From assembly GCA_000227505.4 (NCBI GenBank), contig AGIF02000001.1:330035-394034 (forward strand): DNA of 64,000 nucleotides. The letters run 5' to 3'. The stretch is from a gamma proteobacterium HIMB55. Its GTDB lineage: Bacteria; Pseudomonadota; Gammaproteobacteria; Pseudomonadales; Halieaceae. The translations under genes were made by a program, and so were the position numbers. Below the pieces are notes generated by a model. The model made no database searches. It was not told the origin of the DNA and saw only the letters and a list, made by a program, of their open reading frames with translations. Below, in pieces: positions 43,347-54,341 of this stretch (positions are counted from its first letter, which is position 1; each line of letters begins with the position of its first letter).

Positions 43347-43973
43347 GTGAAAGAGTTATCTCTCAGCTACGGCGCAAGTGACGTCGAGGTAGCAACGCAG
43401 GAGACAGTCTTTCAGGGCTATTTCCGGATGGACGCGCTAACACTGCGCCATAAGCGCTTCGATGGCTCGTGGACAAACAACATTCGTCGAGAGTTGTTTC
43501 AGCGTGGCGATGCGGTCGCGGTTCTCCCATGGGACGTCAAAGAAGACCGAGTCATTCTGATTGAACAATTTCGTCCGGGTGCGATTCGGGGATCAGACTC
43601 TCCATGGATGTTGGAAGCGATTGCGGGTGTTGTCGAGGAGGGCGAGTCGGATGAAACTGTGGCTCACCGAGAAGCCTCGGAAGAGGCTGGATGCACTATG
43701 GATGCATTGCTGCCTATCACCTCTTACTACCCGAGTCCTGGTGCCTGTTCAGAGCAAATTCGACTTTTTATCGGTCGTCTGACTTCGGCTGCCGTCGGAG
43801 AGGTCCGGGGCGTCGAGACTGAGAACGAGGATATTTTGGTCCACTCAGTCGCCCGTGAAGAGGCGATTGCCTTGCTCGACGCGGGAAAAATCAATAACGG
43901 ACTCACCATCATTGCGCTGCATTGGCTTGCTCGCCACGGTGATCGGTTGCGGTCTGAGTGGTTAAGCGAATGA
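43347..43973 (+). CDS. nudF: ADP-ribose pyrophosphatase (Nudix)
   Basis: NudF hydrolyses ADP-ribose to AMP and ribose 5-phosphate. The 208-residue protein has a Nudix box running from GVVEEGESDETVAHREASEEAG (about 93-114). The upstream FRPGAIRG and downstream YYPSPGACSEQIRLFIG are typical of the NudF branch. It starts with GTG at 43347 and its stop overlaps the murJ ATG (ATGA). Length agrees with E. coli NudF (209). Confidence 0.92.
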   Translation: MKELSLSYGASDVEVATQETVFQGYFRMDALTLRHKRFDGSWTNNIRRELFQRGDAVAVLPWDVKEDRVILIEQFRPGAIRGSDSPWMLEAIAGVVEEGESDETVAHREASEEAGCTMDALLPITSYYPSPGACSEQIRLFIGRLTSAAVGEVRGVETENEDILVHSVAREEAIALLDAGKINNGLTIIALHWLARHGDRLRSEWLSE

Positions 43974-45562
43974 ACAAGGGTTTAGAGGTATCTCCGCCAG
44001 AGAAGCGAGGCCTCCTTGGGTCGAGTCTCATCGTCAGCATGGGCACGATGCTGTCGAGGGTCCTTGGACTTGCCCGCGATGTGGTCTTCGCCAACCTGTT
44101 GGGCGCGGCGCCTAACGCCGACGCTTTCTTCGTCGCTTTTAAAATACCCAATTTTCTTCGGAGGCTGTTCGCCGAGGGTGCCTTTTCGCAGGCCTTTGTA
44201 CCCGTACTTACTGAAGTTAAGGAGGGGGGTACGCACGAGCAGGTCAAGGCGCTGGTTAATCGCGTTGCGGGCGTGTTGGGAGGCTCACTTTTCGTATTAA
44301 CCGCAATAGCGATGTTGATGGCCCCGTGGGTGGCGCTGATATTTGCGCCTGGGTTTAGTCGAGATGCCGCGAAGCTTGCATTGACTGCGGACCTAATCGT
44401 CTGGACGTTCCCTTACCTGATGCTGATCAGTTTGACAGGGCTTTGTGGCGCAATACTGAATACCTATGGACGCTTTGCCGTGCCTGCCTACACGCCAGTG
44501 CTACTCAATCTTTCACTGATTTCTGCTGCTGTTTTCTGGGCGCCAACCATGTCGGAGCCTGCCATGGGTTTGGCGATGGGCGTGGCGCTGGCGGGTGTGG
44601 TTCAACTGCTTTTCCAATGGCCGTCTTTGCATACGCTGAAGCTCACACCAAGACCAATCTGGGACACGGGCGATCCGGGCGTTCGGAAGATTTTGGCGCT
44701 CATGGTGCCCGCGCTATTTGGTGTCTCGGTGAGCCAAATCAACCTGTTGTTTGACACTGTGCTTGCGAGTTTATTACCCGACGGGAGTGTTGCCTGGCTC
44801 TATTATTCCGATCGACTGACCGAGTTACCTCTAGGTGTGTTCGCCATTGCGATTGCCACTGTGATTCTACCAACACTGTCCGCCCTCAATACGCGTGCGG
44901 ACTCAGATGCGTTCTCGCAGACATTGGTCTGGGCCATTCGAAATGTGCTGCTTATCGCGGTGCCCGCAACGGTTGCGCTCTGGATTCTTGCAGAGCCCAT
45001 CTTGGCGACCTTGTTCCAATATGGCGCGTTCTCCGAGGGTGATGTGACTATGGCGGCGGCGAGTCTGCGTGCCTACACGCTTGGACTGGGTGCTTTCATG
45101 CTGATCAAGGTTTTGGCACCTGGATACTATGCGCGGCAGGACATGAAGACGCCAGTGAAGATCGGCATCATCGCTATGGTGAGCAATATGGTGCTCAATG
45201 TGGTGTTTGTGTTCCCCCTCATGTGGTACTTCGATATGGGACACGTAGGGCTTGCTCTTGCCACAAGCGCATCTGCATGGATAAACGCAGGGTTGCTATT
45301 CATAGGCTTGCGGCGGGGCGGTGTACCACTAGCAGGTGTATTGGGCAGGAGATACGCGCTTCGCCTGTTGGTGGCAGTCACGGCCATGGCGGCCCTTTTG
45401 ACAATCGCCACCCCAGAGGCAGCGCGTTGGTTAGAGGCCGATCTTTGGTGGCGTGTGTCGCGTGTTTCAGTGTTGGTTGTTGCGGGACTAGGCAGTTTTG
45501 TCCTGCTTCTCGGCGTACTCGGTTTAAAGCTCAGAGAAATTAAGGATCCGGGCCTGCACTGA
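43970..45562 (+). CDS. murJ: lipid II flippase MurJ
   Basis: MurJ moves lipid II across the inner membrane for peptidoglycan synthesis. The 530-residue protein has about 14 membrane helices of the MATE-like MOP superfamily. It has the conserved N-terminal GSSLIVSMGTMLSRVLGLARDVVFANLLGA, NADAFFVAFKIPNFLRRLFAEGAFSQAFVPVL, and the later PGYYARQDMKTPVKIG. The ATG at 43970 overlaps the nudF stop; an in-frame GTG at 43958 is less likely. ribF follows after 62 bp, as in Pseudomonas. Confidence 0.96.
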   Translation: MNKGLEVSPPEKRGLLGSSLIVSMGTMLSRVLGLARDVVFANLLGAAPNADAFFVAFKIPNFLRRLFAEGAFSQAFVPVLTEVKEGGTHEQVKALVNRVAGVLGGSLFVLTAIAMLMAPWVALIFAPGFSRDAAKLALTADLIVWTFPYLMLISLTGLCGAILNTYGRFAVPAYTPVLLNLSLISAAVFWAPTMSEPAMGLAMGVALAGVVQLLFQWPSLHTLKLTPRPIWDTGDPGVRKILALMVPALFGVSVSQINLLFDTVLASLLPDGSVAWLYYSDRLTELPLGVFAIAIATVILPTLSALNTRADSDAFSQTLVWAIRNVLLIAVPATVALWILAEPILATLFQYGAFSEGDVTMAAASLRAYTLGLGAFMLIKVLAPGYYARQDMKTPVKIGIIAMVSNMVLNVVFVFPLMWYFDMGHVGLALATSASAWINAGLLFIGLRRGGVPLAGVLGRRYALRLLVAVTAMAALLTIATPEAARWLEADLWWRVSRVSVLVVAGLGSFVLLLGVLGLKLREIKDPGLH

Positions 45563-45624
45563 TCGAGATTGTCGGTCTCTGCTTCTGTATACTCCGCTTT
45601 GGCTTTTTTTATCCTCTAGGCAAC

Positions 45625-46569
45625 ATGAAACTCATTCGCGGATTGCACAATCTATCGGAATCGAGCCTCTCGCAGAGCGCGGTCACGATTGGTGCTTTCG
45701 ATGGTGTCCATCGAGGGCATCAAGAGGTGCTTGCGCATCTGAAACGCGAAGCGGATGCACGAAGTTTGGCAACGACGGTCATCACGTTTGAGCCATTGCC
45801 TGGCGAGTTTTTATTTCCCGACCGCGCACCGCCTCGGTTGATGACGTTTAGAGAGAAGTTCACCGCGCTCGCCCATCAAGGAATCGATAACTTACTGTGT
45901 CTGCGCTTCAATAACCGTCTGAGAACAATGAGTCCTAGAGCCTTTGTGGAAGATATCTTCGTCAAGGGTCTGAACGCGCGTTACATCGCCTTTGGTGACG
46001 ATTTTCGCTTTGGAAAGGACCGTGCAGGTGATCTCGACTTTACGCAATCACTGGCGCAGGAGTTTGATTACGAGGTCGTTCCGACATCAACATTTGATAT
46101 GGCGGGAGAGCGAGTCAGTAGTACGCGAATTCGCGCAAAGTTGTTGGAGGCAGATTTCTCGGAAGCCGCTGATTTACTGGGTAAACCGTTCAAACTTTCG
46201 GGAAAAGTACTCAAAGGTAAGCAGTTGGGGCGAACTATCGGCTCGCCAACCGCCAATATTGCGCTTAAGCGTGTAAAGTCGCCGCTTCACGGTGTTTATG
46301 CGGTGAGGGTGTCCGGGGGAGGACTGAACAGTGCGGCCGGTGTGGCCAACGTCGGTGTACGACCTACAGTGAACGATGGCACGCTCGCCAACCTCGAAGT
46401 ACACCTGTTTGATTTTGACGGTGATCTCTACGGAGAGCGCCTTAATGTGGAGTTCATGACGAAGCTCCGAGACGAGAAGAAATTTGAGTCGTTGGATGCG
46501 TTGAAGGCAGCGATTGCGGCTGATCAGCAGGCTGCGCGAGCGTGGCATGCAGCGCATCCAGTGAGATAG
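45625..46569 (+). CDS. ribF: bifunctional riboflavin kinase / FAD synthetase
   Basis: RibF phosphorylates riboflavin to FMN and adenylylates FMN to FAD. The 314-residue protein has an N-terminal nucleotidyltransferase domain with [17 protein letters not shown] (about 20-36). A C-terminal kinase domain contains [13 protein letters not shown] and the GVRPTVND and [14 protein letters not shown] segments. A TATACT sequence just upstream may be its -10 box. It precedes ileS as in many gammaproteobacteria. Confidence 0.96.
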   Translation: MKLIRGLHNLSESSLSQSAVTIGAFDGVHRGHQEVLAHLKREADARSLATTVITFEPLPGEFLFPDRAPPRLMTFREKFTALAHQGIDNLLCLRFNNRLRTMSPRAFVEDIFVKGLNARYIAFGDDFRFGKDRAGDLDFTQSLAQEFDYEVVPTSTFDMAGERVSSTRIRAKLLEADFSEAADLLGKPFKLSGKVLKGKQLGRTIGSPTANIALKRVKSPLHGVYAVRVSGGGLNSAAGVANVGVRPTVNDGTLANLEVHLFDFDGDLYGERLNVEFMTKLRDEKKFESLDALKAAIAADQQAARAWHAAHPVR

Positions 46570-46589
46570 GAAGAGAAAACAGTTCGAAG

Positions 46590-49391
46590 ATGACTGATTA
46601 TAAAACGACATTAAACCTGCCTCAGACAGCATTCCCAATGAAGGCGAACCTGACCCAGCGCGAGCCGCAGCGGCTAAAGCAATGGGAAGAGATGGGCCTC
46701 TATCAAAAAATGCGTGCAGCGGGCTCGGGTAAGCCAACATTTATTTTGCACGACGGCCCTCCCTACGCGAACGGCGAGCTTCACGTGGGTCACGCGGTCA
46801 ATAAAATACTTAAAGACATCATTACCAAATCCAAGACGCTTTCAGGTTTTGACGCCCCATATGTTCCTGGTTGGGATTGTCACGGCCTGCCTATTGAGCT
46901 CAACGTTGAGAAGAAAGTAGGCAAGCCCGGTCATAAAGTGACCGCAGCGGAGTTCCGTCAAAAATGTCGCGAGTATGCAGCTAAGCAGGTAGATAATCAG
47001 CGCGAGGACTTCAAGCGAATGGGCGTTGTCGGTGATTGGGATGATCCCTATCTGACAATGAACTTTAAGTTCGAGGCGAACATTGTCCGTACGCTGGGCA
47101 AGATTATTGAAAACGGTCACCTACAGCAGGGCGCGAAACCCGTTCACTGGTGTTTGGATTGTGGTTCGGCGTTGGCGGAAGCAGAGGTTGAATATCAAGA
47201 CAAGGTGTCCTCCGCGGTTGATGTTGCCTTTCCTTTTGCTGATCCCGAGCAGGCGTCGGCGATTTTGGGAGACACCGGACTCAATGAGTTATCGGTTGCG
47301 ATTTGGACGACAACACCTTGGACGCTTGCAGCAAACCGGGGCGTTAGCATCGCCGCCGATCTCGACTACGTTGTTATCAACGTGAACGGTAGAGGCGTCT
47401 TAGTAGCTCAAGCCCTAGCGGAAGACTGTGCAGCGCGTTTTGGTGTGGAAGAGGTGGACATTCGAGCAACCGTCAAAGGTGAAGTGCTCGATCGGGTTAT
47501 GGTTTTGCCGCCGTTTGTAAGCGAGCCAGTGCCACTGATGCTGGGCGACCACGTCACGACCGATGCGGGTACAGGTTGCGTGCACACCGCACCTGCGCAC
47601 GGTCTTGAGGATTTCCAGATCGGTAAGGCTTATGACCTTGAGGTGTATAACCCGGTGGGTGGAAACGGCGTTTATCTGCCAGGTACCCCTGTCTTTGAAG
47701 GTAAGCATATTTTTAAAGCTAACGATGAAATCGTTGCTGAGTTAGAGGCGCGCGGCATTCTTTTGTGCCACAAGCCATTTAATCATTCTTATCCGCATTG
47801 TTGGCGCCATAAAACGCCGATCATCTTCCGAGCGACGGCGCAATGGTTCGTTTCCATGGAGCGCCAAGGCTTGCTCGAGGAGGCCAAGAAAGCGGTTGAT
47901 GTGGTCACTTGGGTACCCGATTGGGGACGCGCGCGTATCGACGCCATGTTGGAAAATCGACCCGATTGGTGTGTCTCACGTCAACGTACTTGGGGGGCGC
48001 CCATTCCGCTATTTGTTAATAAAGTCGATGGCAGCTTGCACCCTAATAGTGTGGCGCTTATTGAGGATGTTGCGACGCGTATCGAAGGTAAAGGCGTCGA
48101 CGCGTGGTTCGAGCTCGAGGCGAGCGAGCTATTGGGTGACGAGGCTGACCAGTATGAGAAGGTCACTGATACGCTCGATGTCTGGTTTGACTCCGGCGTG
48201 ACCCACGCCTGCGTTCTTCGAGATCGAGAGGGGCTATCATCACCCGCCGACCTGTATCTTGAAGGTTCGGATCAGCATCGAGGTTGGTTCCAATCATCGC
48301 TACTGACAGGTATCGGCGCCTTCAATGAATCGCCCTACCGACAAGTTTTGACACACGGGTTCACCGTGGATGGCGAAGGTCGAAAGATGTCAAAGTCGAT
48401 TGGCAATATCATCCCAGCGAAGAAGGCGATGAACGACATGGGTGCCGATATTCTGCGCCTGTGGGTCTCGTCTGCGGACTATCGAAACGAGATTGCTGCC
48501 AGCGATGAGATCTTCAAGCGCACCTCAGATACCTACCGCCGCATTCGAAATACAGCCCGTTTCTTGTTGGCAAATTTGGCAGGTTTCGAGCCCACCACAG
48601 ATTTAGTGGAAAGTGCTGATCTGCTGCCGCTTGATCGTTGGATTGTGGCGAAGACGCAAGCGTTGCAGGCAGAGCTGATGGAGGCATACGACACCTACCA
48701 GTTCCACCACGTGTACCACAAGGTCCACAACTTCTGCAGCGGTGAGCTTGGTGGCTTCTATCTGGACGTTATTAAGGATCGTCAGTACACCACGCAGACA
48801 AACTCGCTGGCGCGACGTTCGTGCCAGACTGCGCTCTATCACATGGCAGAAGCAATCAGCCGCTGGATTGCACCAGTCCTTAGCTTCACGGCTGAGGAGA
48901 TCTGGGAGAACCTTCCGGGAGAGCGTGCGGAATCTGTGTTCCTGGCAGAGTGGTATGAGTTGCCAGCGACCGATAGTAGTGACGTCATGGGCGATGCATT
49001 CTGGACAACGTGCCTAGCGGTGCGCCAGGACGTTAACAAGGCGATGGAAGCAGAGCGCGCCGCAGGCAAAATCCGTGGATCCCTGGATGCGAGCGTTGTG
49101 TTGTACGTATCTGATGAGCTCAACGCATCATTGACGACGTTAGGTGATGAGCTGCGATTTGTGCTCATTACCTCGGGCGCTGAACTCGCAAGCATTGCCG
49201 ATGCGCCCGCTGATGCAATGACAGGTGAGATTGACGGCTTGAAAGTTCTTGTGAGTGCGAGTGAAGCAGAGAAATGCGAGCGTTGCTGGCACCGACGCGA
49301 TGATGTTGGTTCCCACGCCGAGCATCCCACCTTGTGTGGCCGGTGTGTCTCCAATGTTATTGGTGATGGTGAGACACGGCATTTTGCATAG
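46590..49391 (+). CDS. ileS: isoleucyl-tRNA synthetase
   Basis: IleS charges tRNA-Ile with isoleucine and edits valine. The 933-residue protein has HVGH (65-68) for the HIGH motif and KMSKS (599-603). The CP1 editing region lies in the first half, and a C-terminal zinc knuckle reads [10 protein letters not shown] ... CGRC. I chose the ATG at 46590 ([18 protein letters not shown]); an in-frame upstream start at 46542 lies inside ribF. lspA follows, the usual order. Confidence 0.97.
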   Translation: MTDYKTTLNLPQTAFPMKANLTQREPQRLKQWEEMGLYQKMRAAGSGKPTFILHDGPPYANGELHVGHAVNKILKDIITKSKTLSGFDAPYVPGWDCHGLPIELNVEKKVGKPGHKVTAAEFRQKCREYAAKQVDNQREDFKRMGVVGDWDDPYLTMNFKFEANIVRTLGKIIENGHLQQGAKPVHWCLDCGSALAEAEVEYQDKVSSAVDVAFPFADPEQASAILGDTGLNELSVAIWTTTPWTLAANRGVSIAADLDYVVINVNGRGVLVAQALAEDCAARFGVEEVDIRATVKGEVLDRVMVLPPFVSEPVPLMLGDHVTTDAGTGCVHTAPAHGLEDFQIGKAYDLEVYNPVGGNGVYLPGTPVFEGKHIFKANDEIVAELEARGILLCHKPFNHSYPHCWRHKTPIIFRATAQWFVSMERQGLLEEAKKAVDVVTWVPDWGRARIDAMLENRPDWCVSRQRTWGAPIPLFVNKVDGSLHPNSVALIEDVATRIEGKGVDAWFELEASELLGDEADQYEKVTDTLDVWFDSGVTHACVLRDREGLSSPADLYLEGSDQHRGWFQSSLLTGIGAFNESPYRQVLTHGFTVDGEGRKMSKSIGNIIPAKKAMNDMGADILRLWVSSADYRNEIAASDEIFKRTSDTYRRIRNTARFLLANLAGFEPTTDLVESADLLPLDRWIVAKTQALQAELMEAYDTYQFHHVYHKVHNFCSGELGGFYLDVIKDRQYTTQTNSLARRSCQTALYHMAEAISRWIAPVLSFTAEEIWENLPGERAESVFLAEWYELPATDSSDVMGDAFWTTCLAVRQDVNKAMEAERAAGKIRGSLDASVVLYVSDELNASLTTLGDELRFVLITSGAELASIADAPADAMTGEIDGLKVLVSASEAEKCERCWHRRDDVGSHAEHPTLCGRCVSNVIGDGETRHFA

Positions 49392-49498
49392 ATTGCCCCA
49401 GAATAGACTGAAGGTGGTTATTTCAGCGTGACGTCGATGTGCCGAGTACCTGAAGTGTCAGGCGGTGATTGTGGCGCTAGAGAGATTTGAGACTTGAT

Positions 49499-50050
49499 AT
49501 GAGTGACGCTCAGAACGGTCAAAGCGGGCAAGCAGCTGAATCAAAGTCACTGGTTCGACGATTGCTGTCGAACCCGTGGGTTGGCTTTGTATTGGCAGCG
49601 GTGGTTATTGGTCTTGATCAGTACACCAAAGCGTTGGCGAGCGCGGAGCTTCAGTATCGCGTACCCGTCGAGATCACCTCTTGGTTCGACCTCATGCTTG
49701 CTCACAACACAGGTGCAGCATTCAGTTTCTTGGCGAGCGCCGGTGGTTGGCAACGATGGTTTCTCGCTGGTGTAGCGCTGGTTGTGAGCCTTGTTGTGAG
49801 TGTTTGGCTTACGCGACTCAAGCATTCAGAGCAGTTGTTGGGTATCGCGTTAGGACTAGTTTTGGGCGGTGGATTAGGCAATTTAATCGACCGGGTAAGT
49901 CTCGGCTATGTCGTCGACTTTATTTCGTGGCATTACAACGATTGGTATTGGCCTGCCTTCAATATTGCAGATTCGGCCATTTGCGTGGGTGCGGTGTTGC
50001 TCGTTTGGGATAGCTTCTATGGCGAGTCGAGTAAGCAGGAACAGAATTAA
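49499..50050 (+). CDS. lspA: lipoprotein signal peptidase II
   Basis: LspA cleaves the signal peptide of prolipoproteins in the inner membrane and is an aspartyl protease. The 183-residue protein has four membrane helices. The two catalytic-Asp motifs are GNLIDRVSLGYVVDFI and FNIADSAIC. The ATG at 49499 is preferred; an in-frame TTG at 49487 is possible. It has a somewhat long hydrophilic N-terminus (about 25 residues). It is flanked by ileS and fkpB. Confidence 0.95.
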   Translation: MSDAQNGQSGQAAESKSLVRRLLSNPWVGFVLAAVVIGLDQYTKALASAELQYRVPVEITSWFDLMLAHNTGAAFSFLASAGGWQRWFLAGVALVVSLVVSVWLTRLKHSEQLLGIALGLVLGGGLGNLIDRVSLGYVVDFISWHYNDWYWPAFNIADSAICVGAVLLVWDSFYGESSKQEQN

Positions 50051-50061
50051 ATTAGGTAAGT

Positions 50062-50514
50062 ATGGCAAGCGATCTTCACATCACAGAGAACACTAAAGTC
50101 TCACTCAATTTCTCGATTACGCTGGATACGGGCGAGGTCGTTGACAGTAATTTTGATCGTGAGCCTGCAAGCTTTGTCATGGGTGATGGTTCTCTATTAC
50201 CCGGCTTTGAAGCCTGTCTTGTGGGGATGAAAGGCGGGGAAGAGGGCGTTTTCACCATAACCCCTGAGCAAGGCTTCGGTGAGCCTCAAGAAGCCAATTA
50301 TCAGGACATACCGCGTCATACCTTCAGTAACGACTCTGAACTTGAGATTGGCATGGTGTTTTCGTTTGCTGATGCCGCAGGTGGTGAACTTCCGGGCGTC
50401 GTTGACTCTTTCGACGAGGACACAGTCCGTGTTAACTTCAATCACCCACTCGCGGGACGCACCCTCAGGTTTGAGGTGAAAATCGACCGCGTGGAACCAG
50501 CGGAGTTGCACTGA
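50062..50514 (+). CDS. fkpB: FKBP-type peptidyl-prolyl isomerase (FkpB/SlpA)
   Basis: This is a short SlyD-like FKBP of 150 residues that catalyses proline isomerisation in the cytoplasm. The family landmarks are [39 protein letters not shown], an insert-in-flap domain (about 70-120), and [16 protein letters not shown]. Unlike SlyD it has no His-rich tail. It sits between lspA and ispH, the classical position of fkpB, and overlaps ispH by one base. Confidence 0.94.
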   Translation: MASDLHITENTKVSLNFSITLDTGEVVDSNFDREPASFVMGDGSLLPGFEACLVGMKGGEEGVFTITPEQGFGEPQEANYQDIPRHTFSNDSELEIGMVFSFADAAGGELPGVVDSFDEDTVRVNFNHPLAGRTLRFEVKIDRVEPAELH

Positions 50515-51467
50515 TGACAGTGATGCTTGCCAACCCGCGCGGGTTTTGTGCCGGTGTTGATCGGGCTATCGACATCGTCAACCGCGCGCTTGAAGTCTTC
50601 GGACAGCCCATTTACGTCCGCCACGAGGTCGTGCACAACAAAACGGTTGTCGACGATCTGAGAGACCGAGGTGCCGTCTTTGTCGAGGAGCTCGATGAGG
50701 TGCCGGACGACGCGATTGTTATCTTTAGTGCCCACGGTGTATCCAAGGCGGTGCAGGACGAGGCAGCTAATCGCGGGCTCCAAGTTTTCGACGCAACGTG
50801 CCCCTTGGTGACCAAGGTACACGTCGAAGTCACAGCCTTTAGCCGCTCCGGTAAAGAATGCATCCTCATTGGTCACGAGGGACATCCCGAGGTGGAGGGC
50901 ACCATGGGGCAGTACAACCGCGCCAACGGTGGTGAGATGTACCTCGTTGAAGACGAGGAGCAGGCCTCTAAACTCGTTGTCCGCGACCCTGATAACTTGT
51001 CATACGTGACGCAAACCACGCTGTCGGTGGACGACACAGCGAAAGTTATCGAGGCGTTGAGAGCGCGTTTCCCAAATATCCAAGGGCCGCGTAAGGACGA
51101 CATTTGCTACGCCACGCAAAACCGTCAGGACGCTGTTCGTACACTCGCTGAGAAAGCCAACGTGGTTCTTGTTGTCGGCTCGCCTAACAGCTCGAACTCG
51201 AATCGTCTCGCAGAGCTCGCGGAGCGTTGTGGCTCTAGCGCCTATCTTATTGATTCGGCCGAAATGATCGATCCAAGCTGGGTTTCTGAAGGCGACACCG
51301 TGGGCGTCACAGCGGGGGCGTCGGCGCCCGAGCATCTCGTGGAGGGCGTTGTGTCTTGGCTCAAGGCCCAAGGTCACACAAACGTTGAGTCTTTGGATGG
51401 CCAACCCGAAAACATTACGTTCTCGCTGCCGAAAGAGCTCCGGATTCCTACTGTTGAGGTGAGCTGA
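50514..51467 (+). CDS. ispH: 4-hydroxy-3-methylbut-2-enyl diphosphate reductase
   Basis: IspH makes IPP and DMAPP in the last MEP-pathway step with a [4Fe-4S] cluster. The 317-residue protein shows the three cluster cysteines in [13 protein letters not shown] (Cys13), [11 protein letters not shown] (about 97) and [10 protein letters not shown] (about 197). The proton-relay Glu lies in the [14 protein letters not shown] area. Its ATG overlaps the fkpB stop (TGATG). It converges with the DUF1338 gene, only 25 bp apart. Confidence 0.97.
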   Translation: MTVMLANPRGFCAGVDRAIDIVNRALEVFGQPIYVRHEVVHNKTVVDDLRDRGAVFVEELDEVPDDAIVIFSAHGVSKAVQDEAANRGLQVFDATCPLVTKVHVEVTAFSRSGKECILIGHEGHPEVEGTMGQYNRANGGEMYLVEDEEQASKLVVRDPDNLSYVTQTTLSVDDTAKVIEALRARFPNIQGPRKDDICYATQNRQDAVRTLAEKANVVLVVGSPNSSNSNRLAELAERCGSSAYLIDSAEMIDPSWVSEGDTVGVTAGASAPEHLVEGVVSWLKAQGHTNVESLDGQPENITFSLPKELRIPTVEVS

Positions 51468-51492
51468 GCCAATCTCGAGCGAAGTCCTTGGG

Positions 51493-52302
51493 CTAGTTAG
51501 AGGTGCTTTGCGTGTTGGTCGATTCAAATATCTTGTCGGCGGACTTGGCTACAAAGCCGTGATACAGCTCACCCGAAGCCAATGGATAGCGTTTGGCAAA
51601 CTCGAAATAGCAACTTGGGATTTCCCTTTTACCATCCGTAAATTCAACCTCTACGCTGTTGGCGAGGGTAGAGGACTGCTCAAGAAATACCTGAGGCGTC
51701 CCTTTTATCTCCCCGCCACTCGTATTCAGTTTGAAACCTTTTGCTTTTAAAAAATCGTTAAGTGTCTCGAGGTCTGAATATTTTTTTAAGTGATTAACAA
51801 AGACCGTAAAGTGATTTGGGCGATATCCGATAGCTGCCATCCAAGCGCCATAGTCACTCTCTTTGAGCAAGGTCTCGTATTGCGATGCGCTCACGCTCCA
51901 GGGGCGCCCTGAGTAGAAGAAATTGGGAAGTTGGACTTGGTCAGTGGAGACACGGTTAACAAGCGAGCTGACGATATCTTGGAACTCGGAGGAAAACTCA
52001 TTGACCAATAGCTCGCTGATAAAAATCTTGGGGATAGTGGGATCCGCCGCGTACTCATAATGTTTGGCCCGCAGCTTTTTGGCATCGAAAAAATACGTTT
52101 CCTTCTCTTCATAGCCCATATCGAGGAAGGGTTTTGCGCACTCCTCGAGAGCAACCACACCCACATTAAACGTCCTGAGTGCAATATGGTCATTCACAAT
52201 GCTCTCCCCCTCACCCAGCAAGGTATCAACAACGCGTTGTGCCTCCGGGTTTAAGAGTAAGTAGTCTTGCCACATCTTCTCTAGCACGGTTTCGATACTC
52301 AT
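51493..52302 (-). CDS. DUF1338 family protein (2-oxoadipate dioxygenase/decarboxylase-like)
   Basis: This 269-residue protein belongs to DUF1338, whose longer member HglS decarboxylates 2-oxoadipate in lysine breakdown as an Fe(II) enzyme with a VOC-like fold. Candidate metal ligands are the His in NDHIALRTF (about 42) and the His in RPNHFTVFVNHL (about 160). The conserved C-terminal Glu is probably in EVEFTDG or in the SCYFEFAKRY segment. It is much shorter than HglS, so substrate may differ. The ATG at 52302 has an AAAGGA site 6 bases upstream; an earlier ATG at 52320 does not. It occupies the slot where Pseudomonas carries minor-pilin genes. Confidence 0.82.
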   Translation of the reverse strand: MSIETVLEKMWQDYLLLNPEAQRVVDTLLGEGESIVNDHIALRTFNVGVVALEECAKPFLDMGYEEKETYFFDAKKLRAKHYEYAADPTIPKIFISELLVNEFSSEFQDIVSSLVNRVSTDQVQLPNFFYSGRPWSVSASQYETLLKESDYGAWMAAIGYRPNHFTVFVNHLKKYSDLETLNDFLKAKGFKLNTSGGEIKGTPQVFLEQSSTLANSVEVEFTDGKREIPSCYFEFAKRYPLASGELYHGFVAKSADKIFESTNTQSTSN

Positions 52303-52410
52303 TTTGAGTCCTTTAAACACCCTTGGTAGCTCAGGTTAATGTTGCTCGTTTGTTTTCCATCTTTAGCGAGCACTGCACTGTCGATGCGTTTGATTTAGAG
52401 AGAGTGTCAC

Positions 52411-52932
52411 ATGATGGAGATGCGGGCGAGACAAACTGGGATCACGCTGATTGAGAGCCTCGTTGTAATTGCAATCATCGGTATTCTTTCAGGCCTGGCT
52501 GCGCCTTCTTTTCAGTGGCTCAGAGAGGCTGCGGAACAGAAACAGGTAATTCAACAATTACATGCGGCAGTGCTCACTGCGCGTCATAGATCCGTGATGA
52601 TGGGAAGTGCTACTCATCTTTGTCCGTCTCCGATAAGGCTCACTGCGGATTTGAGCCAGAGTCCCGAATGCGGTGATGACTATGGTATCGGTGTTGCCAT
52701 TTGGCACGAGAGGAGAGGCGACTGGCAACTTCTGAGACTTTGGCAATGGCCTCGAGAGAGAATTACAAACCGACGGGGTGACCGAACTGTGACGGCACAT
52801 GTCACGTTTAATGCTCGCGGTCTGGCTAATCGAAACATCACATGGTCGACTTGCGTCGGTGAACGTAATCTTTCGCTCGTATTGAATCGTGTCGGTCGCC
52901 CCGTTGAGCGGCGCCAGTGGGGGCGTTGTTAG
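52411..52932 (+). CDS. fimT: FimT/GspH family pseudopilin
   Basis: This 173-residue prepilin has a short leader and the type IV cleavage motif GITLIESLVVIAIIGILSG. The Gly is at the cleavage point and the Glu is at +5. The following helix and a C-terminal GspH/FimT-type beta domain contain several Cys. Such proteins prime or join type IV pili or type II secretion pseudopili. It overlaps the convergent pilR by 4 bp, the location of fimT in Pseudomonas. A gspH or fimU identity cannot be excluded. Confidence 0.82.
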   Translation: MMEMRARQTGITLIESLVVIAIIGILSGLAAPSFQWLREAAEQKQVIQQLHAAVLTARHRSVMMGSATHLCPSPIRLTADLSQSPECGDDYGIGVAIWHERRGDWQLLRLWQWPRERITNRRGDRTVTAHVTFNARGLANRNITWSTCVGERNLSLVLNRVGRPVERRQWGRC

Positions 52933-54341
52933 TCGTCCAAACCAAGCTTTTTGAGCCGGTATCGGAGGCTCCTGAAGCTCACACCGAGTGCTTTCGCTGC
53001 TGCCGTTTTATTCCAACGATATTCGGTCATCGCGTTTTGAAGGATCTTGCGCTCGATCGCATCCATATGACCTTCAAGGTCACCACCAACAGCGTCAAGG
53101 CTCGTCAGGTTCGGGCTATCACTTGGCGTTGCTGCGCTATTGAGCCCGTTGCCATTACTGGGGTCCAACGTTGTGGCGTCGGTGGCAGTGCTAGCTGAAG
53201 CGATAATCTCTAGGTCGTCAATTTGTATCTCGTCAGTATCAGCAAGCGCTGCAGCTCTCGCTAATACGTTTTCGAGTTGGCGCACGTTCCCAGGGAAATC
53301 TGCCTGAGTAAGATGCGCCAACGCATCGGGAGCCAGTCCTTTAGGTGACTCACCATTTTCTTCAGCAATTTTTGCCAACAGGTGGGTGGCAAGATCTGGA
53401 ATGTCCTCGCGGCGATCTTTAAGTGCGGGCACGGCGATATCGATCACATTGATGCGGTAGAAGAGGTCGTCTCGGAACCGCCCGGCCGCTACTTCCTGGT
53501 TGAGCCGCTTATGCGTGGCACTGATAAGTCTGACATCCACGCCGACCTCGGACGCACTACCGACCGGTCGTACAGCCTTTTCCTGCAGTACACGTAGAAG
53601 TTTTACTTGCGTGGCTAAGGGAAGATCTGCCACCTCATCGAGCAGCAGCGTACCCCCCTCTGCGGCCTGAAACAGGCCTTGTTTATCGTGCATAGCCCCT
53701 GTGAAAGAGCCCTTTAGATGGCCAAATAGCTCGCTCTCCACTAATTCTGGCGGGATAGCGCCACAGTTAACAGCGATGAAAGGTCCGGACTGGCGTGCGC
53801 TCGACTGGTGAATAAGTCGAGCCACGACTTCTTTACCCGCACCTGACTCACCATGAATATGAATCGGTGCTTGGCTGCGCGCTACCTTTGCAATTTTTTC
53901 TCTCAATCTCTCGGTGGCGGCCGACGAACCAATGAGATCACGTGAAGTGCCTAAACTGTCACTAAATCCATCAGTGCGTTTTAAATTAAGCGCATGCCCG
54001 ACCAACTCTCGGAGCTTGTCGAGGGCAACTGGTTTGGACACGAAATCGAATGCGCCGAGTTTCAAAGCATCGATGGCGGCCTCCACACTCCCGTGGGCAG
54101 TGATAACTGCCACCGGCAACTCTCTATCTAACCTTTGTACATGCTCCACCAACTGAAGACCGTTGCCATCGGGCAGTTTCATGTCCGTCAGGCATAAATC
54201 GGGTTCATTGTGCTCGAGCAATTTCATCGCCTCAGTGAGTGTTTTCGCACTCAAGGTGTTGAGATTCATGCGCGCAAGGGCAATCTCCAGCAGCTGGAGA
54301 ATATCGGGCTCATCGTCAACTAGAAGTACCGTTTGGTTCAC
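52929..54341 (-). CDS. pilR: sigma-54-dependent response regulator PilR
   Basis: PilR activates sigma-54 promoters of pilin genes after phosphorylation by PilS. The 470-residue protein has a receiver domain with phospho-acceptor Asp53 (LTDMKLPDGNG). An AAA+ domain has GESGAGKEVVARLIH and the sigma-54 contact GSFTGA, and a Fis-type helix-turn-helix ends it (WNKTAAAKALGVSFRSLRYRL). The C-terminal linker (about 385-420) is Ser/Thr-rich. It overlaps pilS by 4 bp, so the pair is translationally coupled. Confidence 0.95.
   Translation of the reverse strand: MNQTVLLVDDEPDILQLLEIALARMNLNTLSAKTLTEAMKLLEHNEPDLCLTDMKLPDGNGLQLVEHVQRLDRELPVAVITAHGSVEAAIDALKLGAFDFVSKPVALDKLRELVGHALNLKRTDGFSDSLGTSRDLIGSSAATERLREKIAKVARSQAPIHIHGESGAGKEVVARLIHQSSARQSGPFIAVNCGAIPPELVESELFGHLKGSFTGAMHDKQGLFQAAEGGTLLLDEVADLPLATQVKLLRVLQEKAVRPVGSASEVGVDVRLISATHKRLNQEVAAGRFRDDLFYRINVIDIAVPALKDRREDIPDLATHLLAKIAEENGESPKGLAPDALAHLTQADFPGNVRQLENVLARAAALADTDEIQIDDLEIIASASTATDATTLDPSNGNGLNSAATPSDSPNLTSLDAVGGDLEGHMDAIERKILQNAMTEYRWNKTAAAKALGVSFRSLRYRLKKLGLDD

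Noticed and set aside
52321-52410. Sigma-54 promoter for the FimT-like gene
   Set aside because: The nearest GG and GC pair is separated by 8 rather than 10 bases, so the -24/-12 spacing is wrong.
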